Assembly (NCBI GenBank): GCA_002897695.1
Contig: BDTG01000028.1
Coordinates: 27,231 to 91,230 of the forward strand
Direction: 5' to 3'
From: a bacterium BMS3Abin14
GTDB lineage: Bacteria; BMS3Abin14
DNA: 64,000 nt
Part shown: one piece after another, positions 56,971-64,000 of the stretch
Layout of the letters: each line of letters opens with the position of its first letter
Position numbering within the stretch: position 1 is the stretch's first letter
Notes under the pieces: generated by a model
The model's database searches: none
What the model was told of the DNA's origin: nothing
The model's input: the letters and a program-made list of their open reading frames with translations, nothing else
Position numbers and translations under genes: made by a program

Positions 56971-57267
56971 ATGGAGGATGAACTCGTCAGACTGCGGTCT
57001 CTCAGGGAGATGATTCAGGTCCAGTTCGAGAACATGAATAAGGAAAACATCCTCCTCACCATGCAGGAGATTCTTCTTCATCTGGTGGGCGCGGAAGTCT
57101 TCAGCATCTGGATGGTTGACCAGGCCGGCGGTTCCTTCGATATCACCGCATCTACCGACGAGTCTGACCTTTTTAATGGAGACATGCCCGGTCTTGAGGA
57201 CAGCATGCTCAGGAGACTGCAATTGAAGTGGCATGATTTAGCCTTTTGGAAAGGCACGGGAGGATGA
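56971..57267 (+). CDS. Short GAF-domain fragment-like protein
   Basis: 98 residues. After a helix (REMIQVQFENMNKENILLTM) it reads EILLHLVGAEVFSIWMVDQA, the first strands and helix of a GAF domain, then stops at about half the usual GAF length. It starts at ATG 56971 with GGGAG upstream and lies 4 bases before a CheY-like gene, so it may be a small partner of that receiver. It could also be a remnant of a longer sensor. No catalytic function is expected. Confidence 0.6.
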   Translation: MEDELVRLRSLREMIQVQFENMNKENILLTMQEILLHLVGAEVFSIWMVDQAGGSFDITASTDESDLFNGDMPGLEDSMLRRLQLKWHDLAFWKGTGG

Positions 57268-57271
57268 GAAA

Positions 57272-57646
57272 ATGGAAACCGCAAAAAAGAAAATATTGAT
57301 AGTGGATGATTCGAGAGCTGTTCGCCAACTTCTCAGGATGATTCTGGAAAGAAATATCGCCTGCGAACTGGCAGAGGCGGAGGATGGGCAGGAGGCCTAT
57401 GAGAAGCTCAAGACGAAAAATTACGATATCCTGATAACCGATATCAACATGCCCCGGATGAACGGCCTGTCACTCATCGGACGGATCAGGAACGAGTTGG
57501 GCCTCCAGATTCCCATAGTCATCGTCACGACCATGGGGCATGAGGAGGATCGCGACGCAGGCATGAACCTGGGCGCCGACACCTACATCACCAAACCAAT
57601 AAACGGCACGCACCTGGTAAACACCGTCAACAGCCTTTTATCCTGA
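57272..57646 (+). CDS. CheY-like single-domain response regulator
   Basis: 124 residues, a complete receiver: acidic pair in ILIVDDSRAVRQLL, acceptor aspartate in ILITDINMPRMNGLSLI, Thr in VIVTTMG and Lys in TYITKPINGTHL. There is no output domain. PRMNGLSLI and the single-domain form fit chemotaxis-like or phosphorelay roles. Likely driven by the large kinase at 58.6 kb or another one; the partner is not shown by sequence. Confidence 0.9.
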   Translation: METAKKKILIVDDSRAVRQLLRMILERNIACELAEAEDGQEAYEKLKTKNYDILITDINMPRMNGLSLIGRIRNELGLQIPIVIVTTMGHEEDRDAGMNLGADTYITKPINGTHLVNTVNSLLS

Positions 57647-57753
57647 CCGGTCAGGGCGATGTGTGGTATGATTTTTCGCAGATTCGTGTGAAGCCGGGGT
57701 AGACCTGTTCGGTGGCACAGGGGGGGGATCTGGAAGCCGTGGGGTACAGAATA

Positions 57754-58587
57754 ATGACTTCATGGGGCTGGTCATATTTTAACAGGTTTTTTCTCTGCCT
57801 GCTTCTGTGTATCCTGCTTACAGTCTCCTGCTCACGCAGGCCCGAGGAGATCCGTATAGGGGTCATCGTCACCACCGGGGGATGGAGCTGATGCTGTCCT
57901 CGACACTCAACGCAGTGGAAATGGCCCGGAGTGACCTTGAGCGAGCCCATGTGCCTCTCATATCCGCCCTGAGCACCCATCCCGGGACCACCGCCGGGAG
58001 GAAGTACGTTTTCCGGATAGCGTTCCTCAACAGCTTCCAGGCCAGTGGAGCGGCGCTGTTTAGCCTCCGTGATCTGGGGGCGAAAAGGATCGCGGTCCTC
58101 TACAACATCGCCAACCCTTACAGTCGGGGAATCGCTGAGACCTTCAGGGCGACAGTGTTGAAAGGGAAGGCGCATGGGGATAGATGCCATCTTCGTGGGC
58201 GGTGAAGCCTGGGACCGGGAAAAATTTGCCGTCATGCCCCAGTTCGAGGGGGCCTACATGATGGCCACGTGGTCTCCCGATGTTCAGGGTGAAAGGTCGA
58301 GGGCTTTCGTCGAGGAGTACGTTTCGCGTTTCGATAGCCGGCCTGAGGACGGGGCGGCCCTTACCTGCGACGCGCTTCAGATATTGTTTCGCGCCATAAA
58401 AAACGTTGAGAAGCTCGATGCCGAATCCATAAGGGACGAGCTCTACGACCTCGGCCCCTACCATGGGGTCACCGGCGCCATAGATTTCATCCACAGCGGG
58501 GACCCTGAAAAGGCAGGGGTCATCCTCCGGTTCGAGAACGGACGAACGATGATCATCAGGCCCATCCTGCTCACTCAGGAAAACTGA
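57754..58587 (+). pseudogene. Decayed substrate-binding lipoprotein (Peripla_BP_6 type)
   Basis: Starts as a good lipoprotein: ATG 57754, hydrophobic FFLCLLLCILLTVSC lipobox, then RPEEIRIGVIVTTGG, and stops at 57889-57891. Homology goes on in another frame (ELMLSSTLNAVEMARSDLER, HVPLISALSTHPGTTAGRKY, LGAKRIAVLYNIANPYSRGI), then shifts again at about 58172 to MGIDAIFVGGEAWDREKFAV and runs to TGA 58587. Compared with a LivJ-type receptor of about 380 residues, two internal blocks are missing as well as the frame. It may once have supplied ligand sensing to the adjacent Cache kinase. The pieces are unmistakable, the inactivation is clear unless the assembly is wrong. Confidence 0.75.
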
Positions 58588-58590
58588 CGG

Positions 58591-61500
58591 ATGCTCCCTT
58601 CCATGAAGCTATTTACCAAAAGCCTCGTCTCGCGCCTGGTACTGTCGTTCCTGGGGGTATCCCTCATCACGGTCCTTATTATGGGCTACCTGTCCTACGA
58701 GAGGGCCAGGGCAGCTCTCGAGTCGGCGGTATATGAACGGATTAACGCCACACTGGAACTGAAAGAGGATGCTCTCAACAGGTGGGTGGATGAGAAGGTA
58801 GATGACCTCATCTTCGTAAAAACCCAGCAGCGATTTCACAGGAGCGCGGAACTGCTGCTGAGTGGAACCGACCGCGAGGGCATGTCCAGCGCATACAGCG
58901 TCCTGTTCGGCGTATTCCAGACCATGTTCGTGAACATGCAGGATTTCTCAGAGATAGCCCTTTTGTCCCGGCCGGGAGGGAGGGTTGTCGTTTCCTCAAA
59001 ACTGGAAAACGAGGGGGACTTCAGGCTTTCGGACACCTATTTCATCCAGGGGCTGAAGGGCACCTGTATCCAGGAAGTCTACCTGTCTCCCGTTACCTTT
59101 CAACCCATCATTACCGTTGCCACACCCATCCGCGACGAAACCGGCAGGGCCATCGGCGTTATGGCCGCTCATCTGGACATGGACCGAATGGACGAGATCA
59201 TCCTGAGACGCAGCGGGCTTGGCGAGAGCGGGGAGGCCTATCTCGTTGATTCTACCAACACCTTTGTCGCAGGGAGGGGTTTCGGCCGGGCCGATTATCC
59301 ACGGGGCGCCCATTCCCCCGGGATCAAAAAGGCCCTCATGGGCGAGTCGGGCGAGGGCCTGTACCTGAATTACGCAGGGGTCCCGGTGGTGGGGGCATAC
59401 AGATGGATCCCGGAGCGTAATCTGGCGCTTCTCGGTGAGATAAGCCAGAAAGAGGCTTTCGCCCCGGCGCGCAGGCTGGTCATTCAGATCGTCTTTATCG
59501 GCGCACTGGTCTGTCTGTTTCTAGCCCTCACCGTCCGCCTGATTGCTCAGCGGATAGCCGGCCCCATCCTGGCCATCACCGATGCGGCTGAACGGATCAC
59601 GAAGGGCGACAGGAATGTCCAGGCACCAGTCACCACAAAGGATGAGGTTGGCGAGCTGGCAACGGCCTTCAATTCGATGGTGAAAAAGATTGGGGAAACC
59701 GAGGGACGCTTCCGCACCGTTTTCGGCGGCAGCCCGAGCGCCATCATTATTACGCGCATGAGTGACAATATAATCACGGATGTGAACGAGGAGTACGAGA
59801 AGATCTCCGGGTACTCATGGGAGGAAACCGTTGGTAAATCGGCAGCGAAACTTGGTCTGTGGAAGGACGCAAAAAAAAGGAACGGTATCCTTGAACTGGT
59901 TGAAAAACAGGGCCGGGTGGACAATTTCCAGACCGAATTCCGGGTCCGGGAAGGCACGGTAAAGGCGACACTTGTTTCAGCAGCAACGGTCCTGTTGAAC
60001 GATGAGAGGCATCTCATTTTCTTCGTCAAGGATATCAGTAAGATGAAGGAGGTCGAAAGTGCCCTGCAGGAAAACGAGGAGAAGTACAGGCTCCTTGCCG
60101 ACAACGTCTCGGATGTCCTCTGGGTGCGTGATGAAAATCTGGATCCCATATACTATTCCCCATCCATCGAGCAACTACGGGGGTTCACTCCCGAGGATGT
60201 CATGCGCCAATCCATGGAGGAGATCTTTGTTCCCGATTCCCGGGAAAAAGCCCTGACTGCCTTCAAACGGCAGATGATGCAGGAAGAAAAGAGCAGGGGA
60301 ACCCAGGCACGTACCGTATCCCTTGAAGTCGAGTTGTACCGAAAGGACGGCTCCACCATCTGGGCCGAGATGAACACGAGGGTCATGAGGACGAACGAAG
60401 GGGCGGTCACCGGCATCATAGGCGTCACCCGTGATATCACCAGGAGAAAACTGGCTGAGCAGGCTTTAAAGGAAAGTGAGGAGCGATACCGGGTTCTGTT
60501 TAACAGCGGCAGTGACGCTGTCTTCGTTTTCGCCATCGATAATGAAGGACTGCCGGGGAAACATTATGCCGTCAACGATGTAGCCTGCCGGATGCTCGAC
60601 ATGTCACGGGACGAGTTGATGGAGATGACGCTGTTCGATTTCATGGCCCAACACGATGGGGCCAGGATAAAAGAGACGCTCCAGACAATCCTGAATAAAA
60701 AGCATGTCACTTTTGAGCGGTCCTTTGTCGACAGCGGCGGGAACGAGATCCCGGTGGAGGTGAACGCCAATCTGGTGGAACTGTATGATGCCTCCATCGT
60801 TATCGCCTTCGCGCGGGATCTTACGGAGCGGAAGCAGGCAGAAGAGGAACAGAAAAAGATCCAGACCAAACTGATTCAGGCGAACAAGATGAATTCACTA
60901 GGTATAATGGCGTCAGGTCTTGCCCACGAGATCAACAACCCCAACAATACCATCATGTTCAATCTGCGACGGTTCGCCAGGACCTGGGATGATATTTTCC
61001 CAATACTGGAGGAGTATTATGACGAGCATGGCGATTTCAATATCGGCGGGGTACCCTATACGGAACTCTCCCGGATATTCCCCAGATTGATATCCGGCAC
61101 ACTGGAGAGTTCCGAGATGATCAAGGCCATCATAGAGAACCTGAAAGGCTTCATCCGCCACAGCGCCGACACCATGGATTTCGATGTTGACATCAACGAT
61201 GTGGTCAGAAGGGCCGTGTCGCTGCTGGAAAGCCAGGTCAGGAAGGGAGTAGGCAGACTGGAACTGGACCTGGCCGATGACCTGCCGCGGGTGCGGGGGA
61301 ACCCACAGAAGCTGATCCAGGTTGTGGTCAACCTCGTCGCAAACGCACTTGAGGCCCTCACGGATGATGATCAGAGGGTCGTGGTGACATCAACGCTTCT
61401 TTCCGCTGGATCCCGGATCGCTCTTACGGTCACGGACCAGGGGAGAGGTATGACTGAAAAAGAAGTTAACGATTCGACGCAGCCTTTTTTCACAACAAAA

Positions 61501-61650
61501 CTGGAGTCGGGAGGCACCGGCCTGGGGCTGACCATCACCAGGATGCTTCTTGACGAACACGGGGCGTCAATGGATGTCGACTCCACCCCTGAAGAAGGGA
61601 CCACTGTGACCGTCACTCTCAAGGTAAAGGGTATTGAATCGGTCCATTGA
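58591..61650 (+). CDS. Membrane sensor histidine kinase with Cache, HAMP and three PAS domains
   Basis: 1019 residues. TM1 (about 15-35), an extracytoplasmic dCache-type sensor (about 40-290, with the PIRDETGRAIGVMAAHLDMD strand), TM2 (about 298-318), HAMP (about 318-370), three PAS domains (about 375-490, 500-625, 630-755), the H-box GIMASGLAHEINNPNNTIMF, N-box NLVANALEAL, and DQGRGM with TGLGLTI at the end. It autophosphorylates on the His of LAHEINNP. Start ATG 58591 follows CAGGAAAAC, 4 bases after the decayed lipoprotein. The next genes, an activator with a receiver and a receiver protein, are likely partners. Confidence 0.92.
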   Translation: MLPSMKLFTKSLVSRLVLSFLGVSLITVLIMGYLSYERARAALESAVYERINATLELKEDALNRWVDEKVDDLIFVKTQQRFHRSAELLLSGTDREGMSSAYSVLFGVFQTMFVNMQDFSEIALLSRPGGRVVVSSKLENEGDFRLSDTYFIQGLKGTCIQEVYLSPVTFQPIITVATPIRDETGRAIGVMAAHLDMDRMDEIILRRSGLGESGEAYLVDSTNTFVAGRGFGRADYPRGAHSPGIKKALMGESGEGLYLNYAGVPVVGAYRWIPERNLALLGEISQKEAFAPARRLVIQIVFIGALVCLFLALTVRLIAQRIAGPILAITDAAERITKGDRNVQAPVTTKDEVGELATAFNSMVKKIGETEGRFRTVFGGSPSAIIITRMSDNIITDVNEEYEKISGYSWEETVGKSAAKLGLWKDAKKRNGILELVEKQGRVDNFQTEFRVREGTVKATLVSAATVLLNDERHLIFFVKDISKMKEVESALQENEEKYRLLADNVSDVLWVRDENLDPIYYSPSIEQLRGFTPEDVMRQSMEEIFVPDSREKALTAFKRQMMQEEKSRGTQARTVSLEVELYRKDGSTIWAEMNTRVMRTNEGAVTGIIGVTRDITRRKLAEQALKESEERYRVLFNSGSDAVFVFAIDNEGLPGKHYAVNDVACRMLDMSRDELMEMTLFDFMAQHDGARIKETLQTILNKKHVTFERSFVDSGGNEIPVEVNANLVELYDASIVIAFARDLTERKQAEEEQKKIQTKLIQANKMNSLGIMASGLAHEINNPNNTIMFNLRRFARTWDDIFPILEEYYDEHGDFNIGGVPYTELSRIFPRLISGTLESSEMIKAIIENLKGFIRHSADTMDFDVDINDVVRRAVSLLESQVRKGVGRLELDLADDLPRVRGNPQKLIQVVVNLVANALEALTDDDQRVVVTSTLLSAGSRIALTVTDQGRGMTEKEVNDSTQPFFTTKLESGGTGLGLTITRMLLDEHGASMDVDSTPEEGTTVTVTLKVKGIESVH

Positions 61651-61679
61651 ACCCGTGGCGCAAATCAGCGAGGTAACCA

Positions 61680-63116
61680 ATGAAGATAATAAACAGGATC
61701 GGCCAGGGCGTCCTTATGGTGGACGACGAGGAAAACTTCCTTCTGACGGCTGGCGTGTTGTTGAAAAGCGCAGGAATAGAGCAAGTATGGACCATAAGCG
61801 ACAGCAGACAGGTCATGACGTTCCTCGAAAAGAGAGCCCCGGCCGTCATTGTTCTGGATCTGACCATGCCCCATATTACCGGCAGGGAACTGCTGACTGA
61901 GTTAACCCGGGAATATCCCGGGATCCCCGTAATTATCCTCACCGCCCACGATGACCTCACCATGGCGGTGGAGTGTATGAAGGAGGGCGCCAGGGACTAC
62001 CTCGTCAAGCCGGTGGAGGAGAGTCGATTCATCTCCAGCATCAGTGGCGCACTGGAGGTGGTCCAACTGAAAGAGGAGATGCATTCCCTCAAGGAAAGTT
62101 TTCTCCATGGCGCATCCGGTGATGATAACGCCTTCGATGCCATCATCACCGACAGCAGCCTGATGCGGTCCATATTCACGTACGTCAGAGCGATAGCTCC
62201 CTCCGAGCACCCCGTGTTGATCTGTGGTGAAACCGGGGTGGGCAAGGAACTGATAGCGAAGGCGGTGCACGAACTGAGCGGCAGGAGAGGAGATTTCGTG
62301 GCCGTGAATGTGGCTGGACTTGATGACACGGTTTTTTCCGACACGCTGTTTGGCCACGAAAAGGGAGCCTTCACAGGGGCTGAGAGGGCGCGAGACGGCC
62401 TGGTCAGAAAGGCGAGGGAGGGCACCCTCTTTCTCGATGAGATAGGGGACCTTGCCGAGAGCATCCAGATCAAGCTCCTGCGTCTTCTGCAGGAAAGACA
62501 GTACTATCCCATGGGATCCGACCTGTCCAGGCCCAGCAGAGCCAGGATTGTAGTGGCCACCAACAGGGATATCCACGATCTGGTGCGCAAGGGCAGATTC
62601 CGGAAGGACCTGTACTACAGATTGCGGGCCCACGAGGTGAGGATACCACCACTCAGGGACAGGCTGGAGGACCTGCTCCCTTTAGTGGATTTTTTTCTGG
62701 AAAAGGCGGCAGGAGACCTGGGGAAAAAAGTGCCGGCTTACCCCGGGGAACTTATCGTGCTCCTCAGGAACTACCACTTTCCAGGCAATATCCGGGAACT
62801 GGAGGGGATGCTCAACGATGCCCTGGCAAGGCACGGATCAGGCGTGCTTACCCTGGAGAGTTTCAGGAAAGCCATCAATGAGGAGCGCCTTGGACCCATG
62901 GGTCATGAACCTTCAGAGCCGGATCAGGCTGACATACCTTCGAAAGACAGATTTTCATACAGGGGCCCCTTTCCCACCATCAGGGAGGTGGAGGAGTACC
63001 TCCTCGATGAGGCCATGACCAGGGCAGAGGACAATCAGACCATTGCCGCCGACCTTCTGGGCATCACGCGCCAGACGCTGAACAAGCGTCTGACAAGGTC
63101 CCGGAGAAAAAGCTGA
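61680..63116 (+). CDS. Sigma-54-dependent response regulator (NtrC family)
   Basis: 478 residues. Receiver (about 10-125: MVDDEENFLLT, acceptor in VLDLTMPHITGRE, Lys in YLVKPVEE), AAA+ (about 150-385: GETGVGKEL, GHEKGAFTGAERAR, GTLFLDEIGDL) and a Fis-like HTH (about 440-475: EDNQTIAADLLGITRQTLNK). The GAFTGA loop is intact, so it should contact sigma-54. It starts 29 bases after the kinase. A strong sigma-54 promoter lies 135 bases behind it, before the next receiver gene, which is its most likely local target. Confidence 0.92.
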   Translation: MKIINRIGQGVLMVDDEENFLLTAGVLLKSAGIEQVWTISDSRQVMTFLEKRAPAVIVLDLTMPHITGRELLTELTREYPGIPVIILTAHDDLTMAVECMKEGARDYLVKPVEESRFISSISGALEVVQLKEEMHSLKESFLHGASGDDNAFDAIITDSSLMRSIFTYVRAIAPSEHPVLICGETGVGKELIAKAVHELSGRRGDFVAVNVAGLDDTVFSDTLFGHEKGAFTGAERARDGLVRKAREGTLFLDEIGDLAESIQIKLLRLLQERQYYPMGSDLSRPSRARIVVATNRDIHDLVRKGRFRKDLYYRLRAHEVRIPPLRDRLEDLLPLVDFFLEKAAGDLGKKVPAYPGELIVLLRNYHFPGNIRELEGMLNDALARHGSGVLTLESFRKAINEERLGPMGHEPSEPDQADIPSKDRFSYRGPFPTIREVEEYLLDEAMTRAEDNQTIAADLLGITRQTLNKRLTRSRRKS

Positions 63117-63250
63117 TACCCCGAATGAGGGTGTCAAATATTTCGCTCCACCCCACCCGTCGATATTTTTTCTCGCCCCTCCTTCGGTAAGACATTTCCC
63201 AAAAAGTCATAACACATTGAATTTGTAAGGTAAACAAACCATCTGTGCCG

Positions 63251-63266
63251 TTGGCACGTTCCATGC
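63251..63266 (+). promoter_or_regulatory. Sigma-54 (-24/-12) promoter TTGGCACGTTCCATGC
   Basis: GG and GC dinucleotides separated by exactly 10 bases, in a near-consensus TGGCAC-N5-TGC context, 55 bases before the receiver gene at 63321. The upstream 130 bases (63117-63250) are gene-free and could hold the activator sites. Confidence 0.8.
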
Positions 63267-63320
63267 TCTCACAGAGGGGGAAACCCCGAACTGGAGATGA
63301 ATCAGCATGGAGAGGGCAAC

Positions 63321-63725
63321 ATGAACGCAAGGACCACCATACTACTGGTAGACGATGATTCGAGGTTTCGTTTCGCCCTTGCCACTGAACTGAGGGCTTC
63401 GGGATATCTGGTACAGAGCGCTGAGGATGGCCAGCGAGCCACAGGAATGATCGAGGATGGTGGTGAACCCTGGGCGGATATTGACCTTGTGATCACGGAT
63501 CTTGTTATGCCGCGCAAGGACGGCCTGGAACTCTGTAAGACTATCAGGAAGAAAAACATGGACATTCCTGTGCTGGTCATCACGGGTTTTCTCTCTCCCA
63601 ACATACAGAGAGAACTCGAGCGTCTGGGATGTACAGACTTTCTGGAAAAGCCGTTCTCCCCACAGGAATTTCTCTCGAAAGTTGAGCTGATGCTTTTGCA
63701 CAGGGCGGCAGATTCCAGGCAGTGA
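63321..63725 (+). CDS. Single-domain receiver protein under a sigma-54 promoter
   Basis: 134 residues from ATG 63321 (GGAGAGGG upstream). Receiver elements: ILLVDDDSRFRFAL, acceptor in LVITDLVMPRKDGLEL, Thr in VLVITGF, Lys in DFLEKPFSP. A short C-terminal tail follows the domain; there is no output module. It is probably activated through the sigma-54 promoter by the preceding regulator and may feed back into the same phosphorelay. Confidence 0.9.
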   Translation: MNARTTILLVDDDSRFRFALATELRASGYLVQSAEDGQRATGMIEDGGEPWADIDLVITDLVMPRKDGLELCKTIRKKNMDIPVLVITGFLSPNIQRELERLGCTDFLEKPFSPQEFLSKVELMLLHRAADSRQ

Positions 63726-63819
63726 AGGAATGAACCGTTCTGAAAAGGCAGGCTGCGAAAGCATCTCGGGATGAGATAACCGTCGCGACCGGCGACACAA
63801 CACAATGGAGGATCGAAAA

Positions 63820-64000
63820 ATGAGAAATGTATTTACAATGATCACTGCGATAGCTCTTGCTGTCTGCATGGGCGGGGTGGCCTTTGCCGAGAAGGCTCCG
63901 CAATCGGTGTATGATCTGGCTGCCTCCACGTTGGCTGACGTAGGTCATGACCCTGTTATTGTCAAGGCGGTGAGGGTGGACAATGCCAAGGTGGAGACCC
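63820..64000 (+). CDS. Exported protein, N-terminal part (3' truncated by window edge)
   Basis: 60 residues are visible. ATG 63820 follows a GGAGGATCG ribosome site. The signal peptide is clear: MRNVFTMITAIALAVCMGGV followed by AFA and a mature start at EKAPQSVYDLAASTLADVGH. The mature start, DPVIVKAVRVDNAK, resembles the beginning of Cache-type periplasmic sensor proteins, but too little is visible to assign it. Its place after the receiver gene suggests it belongs to the same signalling cluster. Confidence 0.7.
   Translation, partial: MRNVFTMITAIALAVCMGGVAFAEKAPQSVYDLAASTLADVGHDPVIVKAVRVDNAKVET

Overview
The window looks like chromosomal DNA of a free-living Gram-negative anaerobe or facultative anaerobe with a deltaproteobacterial (Desulfobacterota/Desulfuromonadia-like) gene set. 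The evidence is a 2-oxoglutarate:ferredoxin oxidoreductase (KorDABC) instead of a pyridine-nucleotide-linked 2-oxoglutarate dehydrogenase, class I Fe-S fumarase, a di-haem type B succinate dehydrogenase/fumarate reductase, an MglA-type GTPase, DUF4388-receiver proteins, many two-component regulators, an NtrY/NtrC-type pair behind a DUF4390 protein, and an RND pump with TolC. This placement is by gene content and style, not by a marker phylogeny. No rRNA, tRNA or CRISPR was seen.

Layout. 1-11.2 kb: 3' end of an EF-G-like factor, a SPOR protein, an MglA-type GTPase with its partner gene, comEC, a diguanylate-cyclase-type response regulator, hisS and a DUF4388 response regulator. 11.3-20.8 kb: aspS, then a one-strand central-carbon operon mdh-fumA-fumB-sucC-sucD-korD-korA-korB-korC. 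20.8-29.5 kb: an accessory region beginning next to a J-domain gene. It holds a dead IS200/IS605-type element, a frameshifted Swt1-like HEPN module, an SNF2-type helicase, a sacsin-like GHKL ATPase with a C-terminal four-cysteine domain, and an IS21-like terminal scar. Inverted copies of the same intergenic repeat lie on both sides. This is the best candidate for an unusual system: a possible anti-phage module whose HEPN part is broken in this sequence.

29.5-38.9 kb: DUF4390 protein, sensor kinase, sigma-54 activator, aminopeptidase, sdhCAB and a strong terminator. 38.9-43.8 kb: an amino-acid-type binding protein, indolepyruvate:ferredoxin oxidoreductase (iorAB) and a phenylacetate-CoA ligase, consistent with aromatic amino acid or phenylacetate breakdown. 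44-50.3 kb: a TetR-controlled RND efflux operon. 50.4-56.6 kb: an HD-GYP regulator, and on the minus strand a radical SAM protein with an odd cysteine motif, a DUF438/hemerythrin/PAS protein and a class A penicillin-binding protein. 57-64 kb: a signalling cluster with a GAF fragment, a CheY-like protein, a decayed binding lipoprotein, a large Cache/PAS kinase, a GAFTGA-type activator, a receiver protein behind a good sigma-54 promoter, and the start of an exported protein.

The genes link most clearly through regulation. The mdh operon at 13.2 kb and the sdhCAB operon at 35.1 kb share a GTATACTGTATAC operator just downstream of a consensus promoter, so one unseen regulator probably controls the TCA enzymes together. 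The tetR gene has a perfect palindrome over its own -10, and the DUF438 gene has an FNR/HcpR-like site upstream.
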